A program made the position numbers and the translations under genes. A stretch of 11,699 nt of DNA from JBDTLH01 sp039934875 (lineage in GTDB: Bacteria > Acidobacteriota > Terriglobia > Terriglobales > Acidobacteriaceae). The first letter of the stretch is position 1; every line of letters begins with the position of its first letter. This document shows positions 6,575 to 11,699 of the stretch, piece after piece. The notes under the pieces were generated by a model that was given only the letters and a program-made list of their open reading frames with translations, did no database searches and was not told where the DNA came from. The stretch covers positions 1 to 11,699 of the forward strand of contig JBDTLH010000380.1 of assembly GCA_039934875.1 (NCBI GenBank), in the 5' to 3' direction.

Positions 6575-7063
6575 CTATTTCTTATAGACTTCCGTCTGAT
6601 CGTATTCGCTCCCCTGCGCCGGCGTGAAGTGGAAGTCGGAAGTCATCGTTTTATGATCATCCGAGAGGCTTGCTTTCATCGTCCATTTGGTCCCATCAGG
6701 CGACTCTCCTTCGCCTGTGACTGTGTTGTCGTCCTGCAAGGTATAGGACGCTTTTCCGGCAGCCTTACCGCCGACCATCATGGAGCCTTCTTTGCCGTTT
6801 CCGGCGCTGTGGTATCTCTCGTTGATAGGCTTGCCCTTGGCATCGACCCCGCGGAAGGTGTAGGCGGTCCCATTCTTGCCCGCGGCGGTGATGTGCAGGG
6901 TCTCTGATTTCGGCGTTTGCCCTTCCGGGAACTTCGATTGGGAAACATCCAGTTTCCAGGTCCCGATCCAGGGATTCGACGTTTTTGCCTTCCTGGTTGC
7001 GGTTTGCGCTGAGAGAAGACCCAGTGCGCAGAGCACAAAGAGTATTACTGAGAATTTGCGCAT
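6575..7063 (-). CDS. Small secreted beta-rich protein, function unknown
   Basis: A 162-residue protein with an N-terminal signal peptide (M-R-K-F-S, hydrophobic run V-I-L-F-V-L-C-A-L-G-L, cleavage near S-A-Q). The mature domain opens N-P-W-I-G-T-W-K-L-D-V-S-Q-S-K-F, an opening I associate with small secreted proteins common in acidobacteria. It continues with alternating polar and hydrophobic strands (D-A-K-G-K-P, S-Y-T-L-Q-D-D-N-T-V, H-K-T-M-T-S-D-F) and ends E-V-Y-K-K, which suggests a lipocalin-like barrel or sandwich. There is no lipobox cysteine. The start is strongly supported by GGAGGAGGG just upstream. It is first in a likely two-gene minus-strand unit with the aminotransferase and divergent from the formate dehydrogenase operon. 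No function can be given. Confidence 0.85.
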   Translation of the reverse strand: MRKFSVILFVLCALGLLSAQTATRKAKTSNPWIGTWKLDVSQSKFPEGQTPKSETLHITAAGKNGTAYTFRGVDAKGKPINERYHSAGNGKEGSMMVGGKAAGKASYTLQDDNTVTGEGESPDGTKWTMKASLSDDHKTMTSDFHFTPAQGSEYDQTEVYKK

Positions 7064-7103
7064 GTCGCCCTCCTCCCCGGAAAATCATCCGGGGCGATGC
7101 AAC

Positions 7104-7130
7104 ATTACAAAAAGCAGGCTGTCCTGTCAA
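7104..7130 (-). promoter_or_regulatory. Candidate sigma70-type promoter for the minus-strand unit
   Basis: On the minus strand a perfect -35 TTGACA (7130-7125) is followed after 15 bases by TGTAAT (7109-7104), five of six matches to the -10 consensus. An alternative TAATGT sits at the ideal 17-base spacing but matches worse. Transcription would start near 7097, leaving a leader of about 34 bases to the ATG at 7063. Confidence 0.5.
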
Positions 7131-7182
7131 ATTTCATTATGACGATGGAATGCCGCAACGGGTCGGCCTGAAAACTGACAGC

Positions 7183-7211
7183 TTGGCAACTCAAACTCCC
7201 GCAGTTATATT
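7183..7211 (+). promoter_or_regulatory. Candidate sigma70-type promoter of the formate dehydrogenase operon
   Basis: TTGGCA at 7183-7188 and TATATT at 7206-7211 are separated by 17 bases, each one mismatch from consensus. Start of transcription would fall near 7218. The ribosome binding site AGGAG follows at 7224-7228, eight bases before the ATG at 7237, so the leader would be only about 19 bases. I see no clear FNR-type palindrome around it, so how the operon responds to oxygen or formate cannot be read from this stretch. Confidence 0.5.
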
Positions 7212-7236
7212 CACAGTGCCTTTAGGAGACGAATTC

Positions 7237-10200
7237 ATGCCGTCATTCTCTGATCTGCTCGCGCGCTGGCCCCTCGTCAAACAACTCAAGACCGGAGCGG
7301 ACGGCACCGGCAAAGAATCCTGGAGCGAGCGCACTCATAACTTGCGCCCCCGTAACGAAGGAGCAGAGGTGACAAAGTCGGTGTGTCCCTATTGCGCTGT
7401 CGGTTGCGGACAACTGGTCTTTCATCGCGGCGACACGTTGGTGAGTATCGAGGGCGATCCTGGGTCGCCGCACTCGCGCGGGCGGCTTTGCCCCAAGGGC
7501 GCGGATTCCTACGAACTGGTTACCCATAAGGACCGGCTGATGAAGGTGAAATATCGCGCGCCCTATTCGACAGAGTGGCGGGAAATTCCGCTCGATACGG
7601 CGATGGAGATGGTGGCGCAGCGGGTATGGGAGACGCGACTCAAACACTTCCGCGTGCAGAAGGACGGCGTGGCTTGCAACAACCTGACGCACATCTGCCA
7701 TCTTGGTGGAGCGACGCTCGATAATGAAGAAAACTACTTGATCAAGAAGCTGTTCACGGCCGGCCTGGGGATCGTTACCGTCAGCAATCAGGCCCGTATA
7801 TGACATAGCTCCACGGTGCCCAGTCTGGGCGCCACTTACGGGCGCGGCGGAGCCACGACTGCGCAACAGAGCCTAGCCGATTCGGACGCGATCCTCATCA
7901 TGGGATCGTCGATGGCGGAGAACCATCCGGTCGGCTTCCAATGGGTGATGGAGGCGCGCAACAAGGGCGCGACCGTGATGCACGTTGATCCGCGCTTCAC
8001 CCGTACCTCGGCGATGGCGGATATTTGGGCGCCGATCCGCGCGGGCTCCGACATCGCATTTTTGGGCGGAATTGTGCACTACATACTTGAGAACGAAAGA
8101 GATTTTCGCGAGTACGTTTTGCATTACACCAATGCGGCGGTGGTGCTGCGCGATGATATGAAGCTGCCGGATGAGAACGAGGGCGTCTTCTCCGGATGGG
8201 ACAGTCAAACCGACAAATACGATCCCGAGACATGGCTCTACAAAGGCGAGAAGAAAAAGACTGCCGGAGGGACGCAGCCCGGTCACGAGGAGGCGAGCGG
8301 GGGCCACGCGCAGGACCGCGGCGGCGAGGCGGGCGATGGGACTCCGTATGAGATGGACATGACATTGCAGAACCCGCGCTGCGTCTATCAGGTGTTGAAG
8401 CGGCACTTCGCACGATACACACCCGACGTTGTAGAGCAGATTAGCGGCTGCCCGAAGGACGTGTTTCTGAAAATATGCGAGGCGCTGGTCAACGCCTCCG
8501 GCCCGGAGAAGACGGCGGCGATTTGCTACGCGGTGGGATGGACGCATCATTCGACCGGAGTGCAGATCATTCGGACAGCGGCGATCATTCAGCTCTTGCT
8601 GGGCAACATCGGGCGTCCGGGCGGCGGGGTGATGGCGCTGCGCGGACATGCGAGCATTCAGGGCTCGACCGACATCCCCACGCTCTATGACATTCTGCCG
8701 GGATATTTGCCGATGCCGTTTTATAAAGAAGACGGCAGAAGCCTGGATGTGTATTGCGAGAAGCACACGACGGAAACGGGACTGTGGCATGACTTTCCAA
8801 ATTACTTCGTGAGCCTGATGAAGGCTTATTACGGCGACGCGGCGACCAAAGAAAACGATTGGGGTTTCCATCTTCTGCCCAAGTTGACCGGGGACCACTC
8901 GCACCTCGGCTTCACCCTCGACATGATGGAGGGGCAGGTGGAGGGCATGTTTATCATGGGCGAAAACCCTGGCGTCGGCTCTCCGAATGCGCGAGTGCAG
9001 CGCAAGGCGTTGAGCAAACTGAAATGGCTGGTGGTGCGAGATCTGGTGGAGATCGAGTCGGCCTCTTTCTGGTATGACTCGCCCGAAGTGGAGCGCGGAG
9101 AGTTGAAGCCGGAAGAGAATGCCACCGAGGTCTTTCTCTTCCCAGCTGCATCGCACGTGGAAAAAGAGGGCAGCTTCACCAACACGCAACGGTTGCTGCA
9201 ATTCCACGAGAAGGCGATTGAGCCGCCCGAGGATTGCCGCAGCGAAACCAACTTTGTCTTCCATTTGGGCAAGCGCCTCAAGGAAATGGCGGCACAAGAT
9301 GCGAACCCGATTCACGAACCACTGCGCGCGATGACCTGGGACTATCCTGTGGAAGGCAAGCATGAAGAGCCGGTGGTGGACGTGATCATGCGCGAAATCA
9401 ACGGCTACACCACCGCGGACCGCAAACTGATCGGCGACTTCAACAATCTGAAGGCGGATGGATCGACGGCGAGCGGCGCGTGGATTTATTGCGGGATGTA
9501 TCCCGAAGAGGGGCGCAACTTGCCGCGTGCCAAGGAAGCGCATGACTTTCTCGGCCACGGTTGGGGCTTCGCATGGCCAAAAGACATTCGCATTATTTAC
9601 AACCGCGCGTCGGCGCGTCCCGACGGCAGTCCGTGGAGCGAGAAGAAGGCGCTGATATGGTGGGACGCGGCGCAGAAGAAATGGACCGGGCACGACAAGC
9701 CGGACTTCGGGCCGACGACGGCGCCTGATTACAAGCCTGCGAAGGATGCCAAAGGCGTGGACGGCCTGGCGGGGGACAAGCCGTTCACGCTGCATCCCGA
9801 CGGCATGGGATGGCTGTGGGTGTCGAGTGGTCTGAAGGATGGTCCACTGCCCACGCACTACGAGCCGCTCGAATCCACGTCGAAGAATTCGCTGTATCCC
9901 AAACATGAGAGCAATCCGGCGGCGGAGAAGAAGATACGCAGCTACAACGATTATGCGTATTTGCGCGATGAGCGCTTTCCATTTGTGCTCACCACCTATC
10001 GCATGACGGAGCACCACACCGCGGGCGGCATGTCGCGCTCGTTGCCGCATCTGGCGGAGTTGCAGCCGGCGATGTTCTGTGAGATCTCTCCCGAGTTGGC
10101 GGCGCAGCGCGATATCGAGCACGGGCAGTTCGCGACCATCATGTCACCGCGGGGAATCATCGAGGCGCGAGTGCTGGTGACAAATCGCATGCATCCCATG

Positions 10201-10425
10201 AAGGTCGAAGGCAAGATCGTGCATCAGGTCGGGCTGCCTTATCACTGGGGAAGCAAAGGCATCACCACCGGAGACAGCGCGAATGATCTGCTGGCGATCA
10301 GCGAAGAGCCAAACGTTCGCATCATGGAGACCAAAGCGCTGGTCTGCAATATCTTCCCCGGACGCAGGCCGCGCGGTAAAGAGGCGCTTGCCATGCTCAA
10401 AGACCTGATGCGGGAGACAGCATGA
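7237..10425 (+). CDS. Formate dehydrogenase catalytic subunit, selenoprotein (FdnG-like, no Tat signal)
   Basis: A 1062-residue Mo/W-bis-MGD oxidoreductase that oxidises formate to CO2 (or the reverse). The in-frame TGA at 7801-7803 must be read as selenocysteine U189: the frame continues without a break as H-S-S-T-V-P to the stop at 10425, and N-Q-A-R-I-U-H matches the FdnG active site. The N-terminal [4Fe-4S] ligands are C50, C53, C57 and C85, followed by P-K-G. H190 and R469 (in L-R-G-H) correspond to the catalytic His and Arg of known formate dehydrogenases. The C-terminal dinucleotide-binding domain starts near T-T-Y-R-M-T-E-H. The ATG at 7237 has a strong AGGAG. Neither this N-terminus nor the in-frame upstream extension shows a twin-arginine signal, unlike E. 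coli FdnG, so cytoplasmic location is inferred. A Lys/Gly-rich loop near residues 340-370 looks like an insertion. It overlaps the Fe-S subunit gene by four bases. Confidence 0.95.
7801..7853 (+). promoter_or_regulatory. Bacterial SECIS element for selenocysteine insertion
   Basis: Eleven bases after the UGA a 7-bp stem GGTGCCC / GGGCGCC (7815-7821 with 7827-7833, one G-U pair) encloses the loop AGTCT (7822-7826). The 11-base distance and the GU in the apical loop match the E. coli fdhF element, where they are needed for SelB binding. A possible outer stem pairs GCTCC (7808-7812) with GGAGC (7849-7853). The element is translated as part of the enzyme. It implies that SelA, SelB, SelC (tRNA-Sec) and SelD are encoded elsewhere in the genome; none is in this window. 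Confidence 0.92.
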
Positions 10426-11261
10426 TTACGCATCCTGATTCGCCCTTTAAAGATGGCGTGAAGCCGGGGACCACCACCGCGTTCTTCACCGATTCAACGC
10501 TGTGCATCGGCTGCAAGGCTTGCGAGGTCGCGTGCAAAGAGTGGAACCAGATCGACAGCGATGGTTACAACTGGACCGGCTTCAGTTACGACAATACCGG
10601 CGCGCTGGGGCACTCTACCTGGCGGCACGTGAAGTTTGTTGAAGACGCTCCGGTCGCGGGCGTGGGCGGATGGGCGGCGAACCATGACGCCAACTTCTCC
10701 TTCTCTTCCGACGTTTGCAAGCACTGCGAAAATGCGGGATGCCTGGAGGCGTGTCCCACCGGCGCGCTGGTGCGCACCGATTTCGGCGGCGTCTTCTTGC
10801 AGCCTGACATCTGCAATGGGTGCTCCTATTGCGTGACCGCATGCCCGTTCGGGGTAGTGCAGAAAAATCCTGATGACGGACGCGCGTTCAAGTGCACCTT
10901 CTGCACCGACCGGCAGAATGCTGGACTGCATCCGGCGTGTGCGACTGCGTGTCCCACGGAGTCGATCATGTTCGGCGAGATCAATGATTTGCATGAGCGG
11001 GCAAAAGACAGGCTGCAGGAGTTGCACCAGCGCGGCATCGACGACGCGATGGTCTATGATCCGGTGGAGACCAGCGTGGGCGGTATTCACGCGTTCTTTC
11101 TGCTGCGCGGCGATCCGCGGACCTATAACCTGCCGCCTAAGCCGGAGGTGCCGACCATCTACCTGCGTTCTGGGTGGCGCTCGGCCGCGCTGGCCGCTGG
11201 ATTGATGGCAGTGGGCACGGTATTCGCATTTCTATCCGACCGGAACGGGGCGACAAGATGA
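10422..11261 (+). CDS. Formate dehydrogenase Fe-S subunit with C-terminal membrane anchor (FdnH-like)
   Basis: A 279-residue ferredoxin-like electron-transfer subunit with 16 cysteines for four [4Fe-4S] clusters: C28/C31/C34/C38, C99/C102/C107/C111, C131/C134/C137/C141, and C158/C161/C173/C177. It ends with one hydrophobic helix at about residues 254-272, preceded by W-R and followed by S-D-R-N. This is the layout of E. coli FdnH (294 residues), where the chain carries electrons from the catalytic subunit to the membrane subunit. The ATG overlaps the stop of the catalytic gene (ATGA) and the gene's own stop overlaps the next start in the same way, so the three are translationally coupled. As with the catalytic subunit there is no export signal. 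The single C-terminal helix would anchor the dimer to the membrane subunit. Confidence 0.95.
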   Translation: MITHPDSPFKDGVKPGTTTAFFTDSTLCIGCKACEVACKEWNQIDSDGYNWTGFSYDNTGALGHSTWRHVKFVEDAPVAGVGGWAANHDANFSFSSDVCKHCENAGCLEACPTGALVRTDFGGVFLQPDICNGCSYCVTACPFGVVQKNPDDGRAFKCTFCTDRQNAGLHPACATACPTESIMFGEINDLHERAKDRLQELHQRGIDDAMVYDPVETSVGGIHAFFLLRGDPRTYNLPPKPEVPTIYLRSGWRSAALAAGLMAVGTVFAFLSDRNGATR

Positions 11262-11699
11262 GCTTCTTAGGCGAGCGCGCGAATAAAGACACTCTACTTG
11301 AAAAGAAAGCGAAGCTGAAGCAAGACCACCTTACCGCACGCGTGCCGGATGACTACAGCGAGCAGCGTTTACGCGATCTGCGCGAAGAGGCTGCCCTGCA
11401 TGGACACGCGCGAGGCGACGGCGTGCATCCCGAGGGCGCCCCCTTTCCCAAGGCATCGCCCGAAACGGGATACTACGGCATTCCAATGACGAAATCGCCG
11501 CAATGGACGTGGGAGGTCCCGCTTTATCTCTTTGTTGGAGGCGCTGCGGGAGCTGCCGCCGTGATCGCGGAAGCCGCGCGCATGACCGGTTCAAACCATA
11601 GCTCAAAGCTAATCAGAGACGCGCGGACCGTTGCGGTTGCCGGAGGCCTGCTCACGCCGGTGCTGCTGGTCGCGGACCTCGGCCGTCCTGCGCGGTTCC
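11258..11699 (+). CDS. NrfD-type quinone-interacting membrane subunit, partial (right edge)
   Basis: The start ATG at 11258 overlaps the preceding stop by four bases, and the frame stays open to the end of the window (147 codons seen). After a long charged N-terminal tail of about 80 residues (L-L-E-K-K-A-K-L-K ... H-P-E-G-A-P-F-P) comes P-Q-W-T-W-E-V-P-L-Y-L-F-V-G-G-A-A-G, the first membrane helix of NrfD/PsrC-type proteins. A second helix follows and leads into L-L-V-A-D-L-G-R-P-A-R-F, a strongly conserved NrfD motif next to the quinone site. So electrons from formate would go to menaquinone through an NrfD protein, not through the cytochrome b subunit (FdnI) of the E. coli enzyme. The unusually long soluble N-terminus is plain to see, but its role is unknown. 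The remaining helices lie beyond the window. Confidence 0.9.
   Translation, partial: MSFLGERANKDTLLEKKAKLKQDHLTARVPDDYSEQRLRDLREEAALHGHARGDGVHPEGAPFPKASPETGYYGIPMTKSPQWTWEVPLYLFVGGAAGAAAVIAEAARMTGSNHSSKLIRDARTVAVAGGLLTPVLLVADLGRPARF

Noticed and set aside
6985..7236. Upstream in-frame extension of formate dehydrogenase as a Tat signal
   Set aside because: The extension is arginine-rich but has no S-R-R-x-F-L-K motif followed by a hydrophobic stretch, it overlaps the divergent gene and promoter region, and the strong ribosome site lies at 7224-7228.
7873..10122. A 749-codon open frame on the minus strand opposite the formate dehydrogenase gene
   Set aside because: It is an antisense shadow of a GC-rich coding sequence: arginine/histidine-rich composition, no recognisable motif and no ribosome site, while the plus strand encodes a clear enzyme.
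7816..10425. A separate GTG-started gene for the larger part of formate dehydrogenase
   Set aside because: The GTG lies within the SECIS stem and is in frame with the upstream piece across the UGA. There is no ribosome site before it, and both parts are needed for one active site.

Overview
The window looks like a chromosomal segment of a GC-rich soil-type bacterium, most likely an acidobacterium of the Terriglobia (Koribacter-like) group. That placement is an inference from gene style: secreted CocE-type hydrolase, small secreted proteins of the G-T-W-K-L type, a RAYT-like transposase with hairpin repeats, and a Sec-dependent formate dehydrogenase with an NrfD subunit. No taxonomic marker gene is present.

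Layout, left to right. Positions 1-208 hold no gene I can support. Two minus-strand genes follow: a 59-residue zinc-ribbon protein (209-388) and, upstream of it, a secreted proline-rich protein of unknown function (471-1811). On the plus strand a secreted S15/CocE-family serine hydrolase (1954-3864) is followed 9 bases later by a metallo-beta-lactamase-fold hydrolase (3874-4509). Then comes a repeat-rich island (about 4528-5271): a 19-bp tandem repeat, and an IS200/RAYT-type Y1 transposase carrying a one-base frameshift, enclosed by two inverted arms of about 85 bp. Each arm carries three hairpins in a fixed order. On the minus strand, a small secreted protein (6575-7063) precedes a PLP-dependent aminotransferase (5313-6557).

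From 7237 to the right edge runs a formate dehydrogenase operon with 4-base ATGA overlaps. The catalytic subunit is read through an in-frame UGA (selenocysteine, residue 189) followed by a clear bacterial SECIS hairpin. It is followed by a 16-cysteine, four-cluster Fe-S subunit with a C-terminal membrane anchor, and by the start of an NrfD-type membrane subunit cut by the window edge. Formate electrons would pass from the Mo/W-bis-MGD centre through the Fe-S chain to the quinone pool via NrfD. The catalytic subunit has no twin-arginine signal, so the enzyme probably faces the cytoplasm.

The least ordinary finding is a third copy of the three-hairpin repeat lying inside the aminotransferase coding sequence (about 5847-5933). 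It keeps the reading frame and adds roughly 30 residues between the PLP-aspartate strand and the PLP-lysine motif. Stem differences between copies are compensated base for base, so the structure itself appears conserved. The neighbouring transposase probably belongs to the same repeat system.
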